Of a stretch of DNA of 33,361 bases, positions 17,709 to 25,755 are shown in pieces. The position numbers and the translations under genes are program-made. The DNA is from Spirulina sp. (GTDB taxonomy: Bacteria; Cyanobacteriota; Cyanobacteriia; Cyanobacteriales; Spirulinaceae): contig JAABSU010000008.1 in NCBI GenBank assembly GCA_011390265.1, positions 1-33,361 of the forward strand, read 5' to 3'. Below the pieces are notes generated by a model. It was not told the DNA's origin. It did not search any database and saw nothing but the letters and a program-made list of their open reading frames with translations. Positions within the stretch are counted from its first letter, which is position 1; each line of letters begins with the position of its first letter.

Positions 17709-18083
17709 CTACCAACTCAAGGCTTCCACAATCAAGTCCCCCAATCTTACCGGATCAAAGGGTTTGGTGAGCACGGCTTTCACCCCCAATTCGGCGTAGC
17801 GGCGTTGCTCGGCGGCTTGGACTTTCGCCGTTAAGAAAATAACGGGAATGGTCTGGGTGTGGGGATCCTCCTGTAATAAAGCCCAGGTGGCCGGGCCGTC
17901 GAGATCCGGCATCATCACATCCAGCAAAATGGCATCCGGGCGCTGCTCCCGGGCCAGGGCCAAGCCCGCACCCCCCGATGCTGCCGTTAGCACTTGCCAA
18001 TCCTGATTAATTTCTAAACTCAACTGGGCAACGGCGCGGATGTCGGCTTCGTCATCAATAATTAAAATCGTTCGATTTCCCAT
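17709..18083 (-). CDS. Single-domain response regulator receiver
   Basis: ILIIDDEADIRAVAQLSLEI, DAILLDVMMPDLDGPATW, PVIFLTAK, GVKAVLTKPFDPVRLGDLI. Confidence 0.93.
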   Translation of the reverse strand: MGNRTILIIDDEADIRAVAQLSLEINQDWQVLTAASGGAGLALAREQRPDAILLDVMMPDLDGPATWALLQEDPHTQTIPVIFLTAKVQAAEQRRYAELGVKAVLTKPFDPVRLGDLIVEALSW

Positions 18084-18167
18084 GGCATTTGCTCACAACA
18101 GCCCCAAGGATAGAATTGTACCAAGTCTGGCCAAATTCCTTGCAGGTCTGGGGGCAGACCGGAGGGA

Positions 18168-18659
18168 TTAGCCTAACCACTGGGACAAGAGGGCCACCAG
18201 TTGATCACAATCAAAGGGTTTAGCGATGATCCCGTCAACACCACAGCTTAACAAGGATTGGCGATCGCTCCGTCGCACCCGATCCACCATCACCACTAAG
18301 CCAGTTTCCCCAGAATCACGGAGTGGCTGAAACGGAATCAGGCAATGGGAACGGGGAATCGTCGCCAGGGGCAGATTGAGGAGTAAGAGCCGAGGGCAGA
18401 GGCTGAGGGCCAGTTTAACCCCAGCATCGTAGGAATCCGTTGCCGTGACCGACCAGGGGGTGGTGACTTCCAAGCTGGTTTGGACAATTTGCCGAATATC
18501 CGGCTCCGGATCGATGATCAGGATATCACAGCGGTCGGGAAGCCGTCGGCGAGAACAGGAGGCTAAGGGAACCGTGGCAGGCTCAAGATTGAAGGACTGA
18601 TGAGTTGGTGCAATGGCTAAACACATGAAAAGGCGGCACTCCCCTAGGGTAAATCGCAA
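18168..18659 (-). CDS. Degenerate (pseudo-)receiver domain protein
   Basis: DILIIDPEPDIRQIVQTSLEV and DGIIAKPFDCDQLVALL as in receivers, but the expected phospho-Asp strand reads RLLLLNLPLATIP (Asp to Asn). Confidence 0.75.
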   Translation of the reverse strand: MRFTLGECRLFMCLAIAPTHQSFNLEPATVPLASCSRRRLPDRCDILIIDPEPDIRQIVQTSLEVTTPWSVTATDSYDAGVKLALSLCPRLLLLNLPLATIPRSHCLIPFQPLRDSGETGLVVMVDRVRRSDRQSLLSCGVDGIIAKPFDCDQLVALLSQWLG

Positions 18660-18701
18660 TGATGATTCGATACTCCGGTGCTGGCCCTACAATAAAGCCA
18701 C

Positions 18702-18734
18702 GTTGTGAAAAAGTTGTGAAAAAGTTGTGAAATT
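18702..18734. repeat. Three 11-bp direct repeats GTTGTGAAAAA / GTTGTGAAAAA / GTTGTGAAATT ending at the start codon of the next gene
   Basis: Read directly; TACAAT (-10-like) lies a few bp upstream. Confidence 0.85.
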
Positions 18735-19139
18735 ATGGCCGAAACCCCCGATGATCATCGGATCTTGAGCCAAAAGGTGGCAACTGGACTGTTAATGTGG
18801 CTCTTTTTCAGTATTGCTTTTACCTATTTGGGTTATCCGTTCCTACTGAACTTGATTGTGGGGGCTGTGGCTGGGGGGGTGAGTATTTGGATTATGAACT
18901 GGTGGCACAATACTGAAATGACGAGTCCGGCGCTGATGGATGAGAGCGATCGCCGGGCCATGCGCCCCATTGACAGTGGGCCACTCTCCCGCCGTCGCCC
19001 CCATGCCCCTGGTATTGAAGAGGCCCAACAATTACGGATGATTGCGGAAGAAAAACGGCGGCGTAATCCCCAACAGCGCCGCAGTCGTCGTTTACCGATT
19101 CCTGCCTTATTTCGGCGATCGTCCTCCTCCCGTCGTTAG
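18735..19139 (+). CDS. Conserved cyanobacterial hypothetical membrane protein
   Basis: 134 aa; two hydrophobic segments then a basic C-terminus RRRPHAPGIEEAQQLRMIAEEKRRRNPQQRRSRR; HIP1 site inside. Confidence 0.7.
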   Translation: MAETPDDHRILSQKVATGLLMWLFFSIAFTYLGYPFLLNLIVGAVAGGVSIWIMNWWHNTEMTSPALMDESDRRAMRPIDSGPLSRRRPHAPGIEEAQQLRMIAEEKRRRNPQQRRSRRLPIPALFRRSSSSRR

Positions 19140-19205
19140 GGCCCGCCCCTAAACTTCCTACAATGGAGAAGGATCTGGCCCATGGCCCCGATCCAACTGA
19201 TCAAA

Positions 19206-20156
19206 AACACGCCTTTGCAAGATATGAAAAGACTTAAACCCCTGTTGAAAACCCTCTTGATGTTGGGTCTGGTGATCCTCCTCAGCTTTGGCCCAGGGGA
19301 TGATGCCCTGGCAGCCCGCAGTGGGGGACGCATGGGGGGAGGCTCCTTCCGTGCCCCGAGCCGCTCCCTCCCCAGTCGCTCCGCTCCCGCTGCTCGTCCC
19401 GGCGGCTATGGCTATGGTGGGGGCTTTGGTTTTCCGTTTTTAATTCCTTTCTTTGGCTTTGGTGGGGGCTTTGGCGGCCTATTTACGCTCTTGATCGGCT
19501 TTACGATCCTCAATTTTGTGATCAATGCTTTCCGCAAAAATGGTTTTGGGGCGAGTGATGATCAAATGGCGGATCCGACGGTGACGGTCGCACAAGTTCA
19601 GGTGGGTTTGCTCGCTGAAGCTCAGGAACTGAAAGCGGATTTGGCGGAATTGGCCCGTGCCGCTGACACCGGCACCAGTAGCGGTCGCGCTCAACTGCTT
19701 CAATCTACGGGCCTGGCGCTGCTACGCCATCCAGATTACTGGGTTTACGGCGCAACCCGGAACCAAAGCACGGCCTTGAGTGCCGCTGAGTCCCAATTCA
19801 ATCAATTGGCCCTCACGGAACGAAGTAAATTCACCGCTGAAACCCTGTCCAACGTCGATCGCCAACTCCAACAGTTGGAACTCAAAGCTAAGGAGAAAGC
19901 GGATTCTTTGGCCCAAGAGGTGCGGGCCGAAGTGGGGGAATACCTCGTGGTAACGCTGATTGTTGGGGTTGAGGGGAAACTCGAACTCCCGAAGGTCAAT
20001 GATACAACGAGCTTAAAGCAGGCCGTTCAGCAGATTAGTGGTGTCGGGGGCGATCGCCTCCTCGCCGTCGAAATTCTCTGGACACCCCAAGCCGCAGAGG
20101 ACACCCTCACCACCGAGGATATCCTCGCCTATTACCCCGATCTGAACCTGATTTAA
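19206..20156 (+). CDS. DUF1517 domain protein with N-terminal signal/TM and Gly-rich region
   Basis: ALAARSGGRMGGGSFRAPSRS...GYGYGGGFGFPFLIPFFGFGGGFGGLF, TVAQVQVGLLAEAQELKADLAELA; start uncertain (ORF opens at 19182). Confidence 0.85.
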   Translation, partial: NTPLQDMKRLKPLLKTLLMLGLVILLSFGPGDDALAARSGGRMGGGSFRAPSRSLPSRSAPAARPGGYGYGGGFGFPFLIPFFGFGGGFGGLFTLLIGFTILNFVINAFRKNGFGASDDQMADPTVTVAQVQVGLLAEAQELKADLAELARAADTGTSSGRAQLLQSTGLALLRHPDYWVYGATRNQSTALSAAESQFNQLALTERSKFTAETLSNVDRQLQQLELKAKEKADSLAQEVRAEVGEYLVVTLIVGVEGKLELPKVNDTTSLKQAVQQISGVGGDRLLAVEILWTPQAAEDTLTTEDILAYYPDLNLI

Positions 20157-20177
20157 TTCATCAAATGTGCCGAAATT

Positions 20178-20199
20178 CCCCATCCCCTTAGGGGTGGGG
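20178..20199. terminator. Hairpin CCCCATCCCCTTAGGGGTGGGG between convergent genes
   Basis: Near-perfect inverted repeat located between DUF1517 (+) and M16 (-) stop codons. Confidence 0.55.
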
Positions 20200-20204
20200 A
20201 GCCG

Positions 20205-21467
20205 TTATCCCACTAAGGTTTCCCGGGCTGGTTCTGGCCCCACGATCGTAATGTAAGGGGTTTGAAAATAACGTTGAGCAGCGGCTTGAATCTGATCCGG
20301 CGTGACCTGATGCACCGCTGCTTGAAATTGGTGATCAAACTCAATGCCCAGATCGATGATTGTGTACCAGCCAAACAGTTGGGCCAGATCGGCGTTGGTT
20401 TGTTTGCCCAGGGCATACTGCCCCAACAGTTTGTTTTTCGAGGCTTGCAGTTCGGTTTCGGTGAGGGGAACCTGGCACAGTCGCTCAACCTCCGCCACTA
20501 AGCCATCAAAACCCACCTGAGCATTTTCCGGGGCTGTGCCAATGTAGGCGACAAATTGGGATGCACTAAAACGGGTGGGGTAAAAGGCGGAAACATCGTA
20601 GGCCAGGCCCCGCTTTTCCCGTAGCTCCACAAAGAGGCGACTGGATAACCCGCTGCCGAGGTAGGTATTGATCACCTTGAGAGCGATGTAGTCGGGCAAG
20701 TTGTGAACAGCGGGGGCAGGATAGCCCACCATGACGATCGCCTGTTGGGTGGCTTGGTGAAGCCGATGGCTACTGGGGGGCGGCAGGGCGGGAAGTTGGG
20801 GGGCGATGGGTAGGGGGCGATCGGGAATGGGCCAATCCCCAAAGGCGGCGGCAACTTGGGCGATCGCCCGATCCCGCTCAATGCGCCCCGAGAGGCTGAT
20901 CACCAAATTATCGGGGCGAAAATAGGTTTGATGATAGTCCTTGAGATCCGCCGCCGTCAGGCGATCGAGGGTGGCGGGGGTTCCCAAAATTGAAAATCCG
21001 TAGGGGTGATCACCATACATCGCCTGGCGCAGTTGTTGGAAAGCCACACTAAAGGGGCGTTCACTTTGGGCGCGGATATTCTGGAGCGTCAATTGCTGCT
21101 CTAGTTCCACTTCGGCAGGGGGGAAAGTGGGCGATCGCAAAATCTCCGCTGCCAAGTTCAGGATCACGGGGAAATCCGCCGTCACCGTTTTTAAGCCCAG
21201 GGTGAAATAATCCGCAGCGGCATCTGTGCCCAGACTGGCCCCCATGGATTCGATCTGATTGGCAATCTCGGCGGCGGTGAGGCTGTGGGTTCCCTTGGTC
21301 ATCACCGCAGCGAGCAGATGGGAAATGCCTGATTGGTGGGGCTTTTCCCAGCGGCCACCGGCACGGAAAAAACAGCGAGCCGCAATTAAATCGGCGGCTT
21401 GATGGTCAACGGTGATTAGGGTAATCCCGTTGTTTAAACGGGTCAGACTGACGGGTTGGGCAGACAT
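20205..21467 (-). CDS. M16 family peptidase-like protein, apparently lacking the HxxEH zinc motif
   Basis: LNNGITLITVDHQAADLIAARCFFRAGGRWEKPHQSGISHLLAAVMTKGTH (position of HxxEH reads HLLAA); GLSSRLFVELREKRGLAYDVSAFY. Confidence 0.9.
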   Translation of the reverse strand: MSAQPVSLTRLNNGITLITVDHQAADLIAARCFFRAGGRWEKPHQSGISHLLAAVMTKGTHSLTAAEIANQIESMGASLGTDAAADYFTLGLKTVTADFPVILNLAAEILRSPTFPPAEVELEQQLTLQNIRAQSERPFSVAFQQLRQAMYGDHPYGFSILGTPATLDRLTAADLKDYHQTYFRPDNLVISLSGRIERDRAIAQVAAAFGDWPIPDRPLPIAPQLPALPPPSSHRLHQATQQAIVMVGYPAPAVHNLPDYIALKVINTYLGSGLSSRLFVELREKRGLAYDVSAFYPTRFSASQFVAYIGTAPENAQVGFDGLVAEVERLCQVPLTETELQASKNKLLGQYALGKQTNADLAQLFGWYTIIDLGIEFDHQFQAAVHQVTPDQIQAAAQRYFQTPYITIVGPEPARETLVG

Positions 21468-21487
21468 GGTGAGGCTAGCAAAGGGGT

Positions 21488-22861
21488 TTAAAGCGATCGC
21501 ATCACCGTGACAGCATAGCAGTCCGGCTTCAGATAATCTTGGGCGATCTGTTGGAGAATTTCCGGGGTCATCTGTTGCACCCGAGTTGGGTATGTGACCG
21601 CCAGTTCCGCTTGGGCAATGGTGTTGTAGTAGCCGTAGAGGCCGGCCAATTGGGCGGGGGTTTCCGTGGAAAAGGCGTAGTCATTGCACAGCAAGCGCTG
21701 CACCCGGCTCAACTCCGTTGGCGCAATGGGTTCCCTTTGCAGCCGCGTCAGGTGATCCTGTAGGACTGCCTCCACCTTCGGTAGGGCTTCCGCTTCTAGC
21801 CAAGCATTAATCGTGATTAAACTGGCGGTTTTTTGGAGGGAAAACTCACAACCGATATCCCAAACCTGTTGTTGCTCCTCTCGTAGATCCCGCACCAGCC
21901 GCGAAGACCGCCCCCCAGCAAGGATCACCGACAGCATATCTAAGCCAATGCCCACATCCATTAAGTCCACACCGGGGCCCGTCCAGGCCAGCATCAGCCG
22001 GGCCTGTTCAAGGCGGGGCAAACGCAGTTCAGTGCGGGTAATTTCCTCGAGTTGGGGTTTGGGGTCGGCCATGACCGGGGGACATTCGGAGCGGACGGCA
22101 AAATGGCAAAAGGCCTCACTGACGAGGGCGATCGCCGCTTCCCGCTCCATGCCCCCCACCATTACCACGGTCATATTTTCCGGTTGATAATGGGTGCGAT
22201 GGAAGCAGCGCATTTGATGGGGCGATCGCTGCCGCACCTGATCCGCCGTACCCAAAATCGAGCGCCCGTAGGGAGATTGCCCATAAATCGTTTCACACAG
22301 CGCCTGAAACCCCAACCAGTCCGGGTCATCATGGCAACCATGGATCTCTTCAATCACCACATCCATCTCCCGGCCAAACTCCTCATCGGGAATAGCTGCA
22401 TGGAGGAGGATATCTGCAAAGTAAGGCAGAGTTTGGGGGATGTATTCCGCTGCGGTGGTGATAAAAAAGTGGGCATAGTCGTGGCTTGTGGCCGCATTTG
22501 TGCCGCCGCCACTGGTTTCAATAATCCAGTCAAATTCTCCGGGGCGGACTGCTTCGCTCCCCTTAAAGATCATATGCTCTAAAAAATGAGCCATGCCATG
22601 CCAATCCTGAGGTTCGGCATTGGCTCCCGCCCTCACCCAAACATCCACCGCGACCACAGGCGTTGCTGGCAAATATTGATGAATGAGCGTTAAACCATTA
22701 CTGAGACGAATGGCCTCGGCAGGGAAGAGGGGGGCTTTGCACAGGTTGGAGAGTTGTTGCAATGGCTTTATATGGATCGATAAGGTGAGGGCATCGTAAT
22801 ATTGGTAGTTTAGCCTTGACGGCAATTCCCGTTTGATCGATCCGATACAAAATTGCCCCAT
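21488..22861 (-). CDS. M16 family zinc peptidase (active-type)
   Basis: NGLTLIHQYLPATPVVAVDVWVRAGA...GMAHFLEHMIFKGSE (HxxEH), GGRSSRLVRDLREEQQQVWDIGC; true start probably downstream of 22861. Confidence 0.92.
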   Translation of the reverse strand: MGQFCIGSIKRELPSRLNYQYYDALTLSIHIKPLQQLSNLCKAPLFPAEAIRLSNGLTLIHQYLPATPVVAVDVWVRAGANAEPQDWHGMAHFLEHMIFKGSEAVRPGEFDWIIETSGGGTNAATSHDYAHFFITTAAEYIPQTLPYFADILLHAAIPDEEFGREMDVVIEEIHGCHDDPDWLGFQALCETIYGQSPYGRSILGTADQVRQRSPHQMRCFHRTHYQPENMTVVMVGGMEREAAIALVSEAFCHFAVRSECPPVMADPKPQLEEITRTELRLPRLEQARLMLAWTGPGVDLMDVGIGLDMLSVILAGGRSSRLVRDLREEQQQVWDIGCEFSLQKTASLITINAWLEAEALPKVEAVLQDHLTRLQREPIAPTELSRVQRLLCNDYAFSTETPAQLAGLYGYYNTIAQAELAVTYPTRVQQMTPEILQQIAQDYLKPDCYAVTVMRSL

Positions 22862-23051
22862 TGGTGAGGAATATCACGGCAGAGGCGTTCCGGAGATCAC
22901 CGATGGGGCGTAATGTTCATCAGTCTTGGCCTGTAACCGCCGTCAATCCTCGAACCCACGAAACTCACAGCAAGTACCTCAGGGAAATCACCCCGATCCG
23001 GCCTTAAAAACGAGAGGATAGGACTAAGCAACCCATGGAGGTCTGGATGCC

Positions 23052-23258
23052 ATGACCCCGATCGAACTCGTTCCCGGTGCAATCTACGAAATTCTCGCCT
23101 CAGTGGCTGAGACTGGTGTTTTAACCCTCAGCGATCGCTATGGTCTGATGGCAGCCGTTCTAGATGAAGCCTTAGCTCCTGAAGAACGCCGTACCGTCGA
23201 TCGCATCCTGCGGGCGGTGCTGCGGGGCCGGATCCGAATCAGTCAGTCTTTTGGCTGA
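23052..23258 (+). CDS. Small conserved cyanobacterial hypothetical protein
   Basis: 68 aa; MTPIELVPGAIYEILASVAETGVLTLSDRYGLMAAVLDEALAPEERRTVDRILRAVLRGRI. Confidence 0.75.
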   Translation: MTPIELVPGAIYEILASVAETGVLTLSDRYGLMAAVLDEALAPEERRTVDRILRAVLRGRIRISQSFG

Positions 23259-23340
23259 AGCATTTCGCCCTTTAGACGGATTTAGCAAAAAACTTTTGAA
23301 AATCCCTTGACAAATCTCAATTAAACGTTACTCTGTTACT

Positions 23341-23414
23341 TGAGTGTGAGGAGTAAAGTTGAATAAGCACTTGGGGTCGAAACAAGGCAAGACTCCCAAG
23401 TGCTTTATCTTTTC
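23341..23414 (+). ncRNA. Candidate small RNA with own promoter and terminator, containing the complement of the Yfr1 core 11-mer
   Basis: TTGACA (23307-23312) and TACTCT (23329-23334) promoter-like; GTGTGAGGAGT at 23344-23354; hairpin AAGCACTTGGG/CCCAAGTGCTT (23365-23375/23395-23405) followed by a T-rich stretch; 5' end approximate. Confidence 0.5.
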
Positions 23415-23447
23415 TAGGTTTTTTGACCCCAGTGAAGGTATCAAAAG

Positions 23448-23482
23448 CCAACCCCCTTCGGTAAGAAGGGGGTTGGTTTTTT
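23448..23482. terminator. Strong, probably bidirectional intrinsic terminator
   Basis: CCAACCCCCTTC ggtaa GAAGGGGGTTGG TTTTTT; immediately downstream of the minus-strand CBS gene, with an A-run on the other side. Confidence 0.85.
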
Positions 23483-23489
23483 GGGAAAA

Positions 23490-24101
23490 TTAATCGTCGT
23501 ACATCCGGGCTTCGAGGGCTTCGGGGTATTCCTCGCAATATTCCTCAAAGTAGGTTTTGACCGGCTTTTTCGCCCGTTGGTGGGCGGCTTCGGCTTGGAG
23601 TTCCTCAACAATGTCCCAAGCGGCGGCACAGTCTGGAGAAGAAGCACCTTTTTCCGCACAAATGGCACGGGCTTTATCCCGGGCCGCGACGATCTCAGCC
23701 TCTAGGGATAGGGCTTTGGGCTTTTCAACAAAATCCCCCTTGCGGAGAATATCGGTAATCGAAACAATCCCCAACAGCTTGTCTTTGATCACCGGAGCGC
23801 GGCGAATCTTGGTGTTGGCAAAGAGGCGAGCCACATATTCCACCGCCAGATCTGGATTGAGCACAATGCAGGGCTTGGTCATGATTTCAAAAACCCGCAC
23901 CTGTTTGGGGTCTGTGCCGTAGGCGGTCACTTTGTAGACCACATCGGTCTCCGTTACCATCCCATAGGCATCTTCCTCGGTGCGGCGATCGACAATCAGG
24001 GCCCGCAGACCTGTTTCTTTCATGAGCTTCACCGCCTCCGCAACGGTGGCAGAGCCACGGATCGTTACGACATCAGTGGTCATGATTTCAGAGGCTTTCA
24101 T
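23490..24101 (-). CDS. CBS-domain pair protein
   Basis: MKASEIMTTDVVTIRGSATVAEAVKLMKETGLRALIVDRR...VFEIMTKPCIVLNPDLAVEYVARLFANTKIRRAPVIKDKLLGIVSITDIL. Confidence 0.92.
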   Translation of the reverse strand: MKASEIMTTDVVTIRGSATVAEAVKLMKETGLRALIVDRRTEEDAYGMVTETDVVYKVTAYGTDPKQVRVFEIMTKPCIVLNPDLAVEYVARLFANTKIRRAPVIKDKLLGIVSITDILRKGDFVEKPKALSLEAEIVAARDKARAICAEKGASSPDCAAAWDIVEELQAEAAHQRAKKPVKTYFEEYCEEYPEALEARMYDD

Positions 24102-24319
24102 CGTTTTTCCCTCGACATTCTTCCTCTTATTGTTTGCTGGCAACGGGAGCCAAGGCAAGCAGAATAGACAATTTGCAATATTTAGGGGGTGATTTAGGGG
24201 GCGATCGCCCCCCGCTCCCTTCAGCCCACGCCACAGACCGCGATATACTGGTTATTCAGAAAATCAAACCGCAGGGCCACCCCCTGTCTAACCGCCACTC
24301 ACGCCCTGAAATTCTTCAA

Positions 24320-24531
24320 TGACCCCCACCTGGCATCCGCCGAGGTGGGGGAGTGACTGGAGATAACCCGGTCGTAGCTGCGAATAGGCCACCAAGGTTA
24401 GTACGGCAACACTTCCGGTTGCTTCTCTAAATCGGATTATTTGTAAGGCCCTGGAATCTCAGGGAGTGGGTTCAGCCCAGAAACACCGTACTAACTGGCT
24501 TAAGAGACCTGTAGTTTTGGAATTATCTTCC
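24320..24531 (+). ncRNA. Candidate omega-RNA (HEARO-like) upstream of the IsrB-like ORF
   Basis: Long structured non-coding leader; GTTAGTACGG (24397-24406) is exactly complementary to CCGTACTAAC (24486-24495); CCCTG gaatct CAGGG hairpin (24449-24464); ends at the ATG. Confidence 0.62.
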
Positions 24532-25736
24532 ATGCAACGCATCCCCGTTCAAAACCCTGATGGTACTCCTGCCATGCCCACCAAGCGCAATCGCGCTCAA
24601 AAGTGGGTAACGCAGGGCAAGGCCCAATGGGTGAAGACCGATCTACGGATCAAGGCAGTGCGCCTGAAAGAGGAGCCATCGGGTCGTAATACCCAGCCCG
24701 TCGTGGTTGGTGTCGATCCCGGCAAACTCTATTCAGGGATTGCCGTTCAATCGGCTCAAGCGACATTATTCCAGTCTCACCTAGAACTCCCCTACCCCAA
24801 AGTGCGGGAGCGGATGGATAATCGCAGAATGCTACGGCGTTCTCGCCGCAGTCGCCGGATTAATCGAGAGTTACCCTTCCCACTACGAAATCATCGCCAA
24901 CAGCGATTTAACAACCGTAAACAGCAGAAAGTGCCCCCCAGTATCCGAGCCAACCGAGACCTGGAGTTTCGAGTTGTTCAGGAGTTGTCCCAACTGTTTC
25001 CCATTGCCAACCTTGGCTATGAGAAAGTTCGCGCCGACGTGGACTTAACCTCAGGTCGAAAGGGGGCAAGATCTGGGAAAGGTTTCTCCCCTGTGATGGT
25101 AGGGCAAGCCTACGCCATTGAGAAAATGGAGCAAATTGCCCCTGTTTACACCCGTTACGGGTGGCAGCAGGATGGCAATGGCACCGCTCAACTTCGCTCT
25201 GCCTTGGGATTGAAGAAGTCTCAGGACAAAGCGGCACAAATCCCCCAAACCCATGCGGTAGATGGTGTCGCCTTAGCCTGTGGATACTTCATCGAGTATC
25301 GTCCCTTCCAACGGAAACGGAGTCACGGTTATCTTTGGTTTGGACAGGTTAAGCTCACATCTGCCCCATTTGTGGTGATTAAACGGCCACCCATCAGCCG
25401 CAGGCAACTGCACCTCATGGTTCCCCGTAAGCAGGGTCTACGCCGCAAATATGGGGGCACAGTGACCCGCCATGGATTCCGGAAAGGGGATTTAGTGCGG
25501 GCTGAGATGGCGGGTCGCGTCTCAGTGGGCTATGTGAGTGGGGATACGGCTCGGCAAGTTTCTGTTTCTGGGTTCACTTGGAAGCGTATTGGCCAGTTCA
25601 GTGCTGCTAAGGTTGAGCTACTCTATCGTGCCACGGGTATTTTAGTCAGTTGCCCGCAGAGATTGTCAGTCAGTGGGGCATTTAACCCCACTGACTGACG
25701 CTTGTTTCCTCCCCCACCTGCGGTGCGAGGTGGGGG
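24323..25736 (+). mobile_element. IS200/IS605-like non-autonomous element carrying an IsrB/IscB-family gene
   Basis: Bounded by hairpins with identical 9-bp stems: CCCCCACCT...AGGTGGGGG at 24323-24351 and 25711-25736; contains the RRXRR protein; no TnpA visible. Exact ends not determined. Confidence 0.7.
24532..25698 (+). CDS. RRXRR domain RuvC-like nuclease, IsrB-type (IscB family without HNH)
   Basis: PLMP-like MQRIPVQNPDGTPAMPTKRNRAQKWVTQGKAQW; RuvC-I VVVGVDPGKLYSGIAV; bridge helix RRMLRRSRRSRRINR; YEKVRADVDL (RuvC-II-like); THAVDGVALA (RuvC-III-like); no HNH motif seen in between. Confidence 0.85.
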   Translation: MQRIPVQNPDGTPAMPTKRNRAQKWVTQGKAQWVKTDLRIKAVRLKEEPSGRNTQPVVVGVDPGKLYSGIAVQSAQATLFQSHLELPYPKVRERMDNRRMLRRSRRSRRINRELPFPLRNHRQQRFNNRKQQKVPPSIRANRDLEFRVVQELSQLFPIANLGYEKVRADVDLTSGRKGARSGKGFSPVMVGQAYAIEKMEQIAPVYTRYGWQQDGNGTAQLRSALGLKKSQDKAAQIPQTHAVDGVALACGYFIEYRPFQRKRSHGYLWFGQVKLTSAPFVVIKRPPISRRQLHLMVPRKQGLRRKYGGTVTRHGFRKGDLVRAEMAGRVSVGYVSGDTARQVSVSGFTWKRIGQFSAAKVELLYRATGILVSCPQRLSVSGAFNPTD

Positions 25737-25755
25737 TTTCCACAAGGAGTTTTTG

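Noticed and set aside
24532-25698. Canonical IscB with HNH domain
   Set aside because: No HNH/zinc-knuckle pattern is seen between the RuvC-II-like and RuvC-III-like motifs; IsrB-type is a better description.
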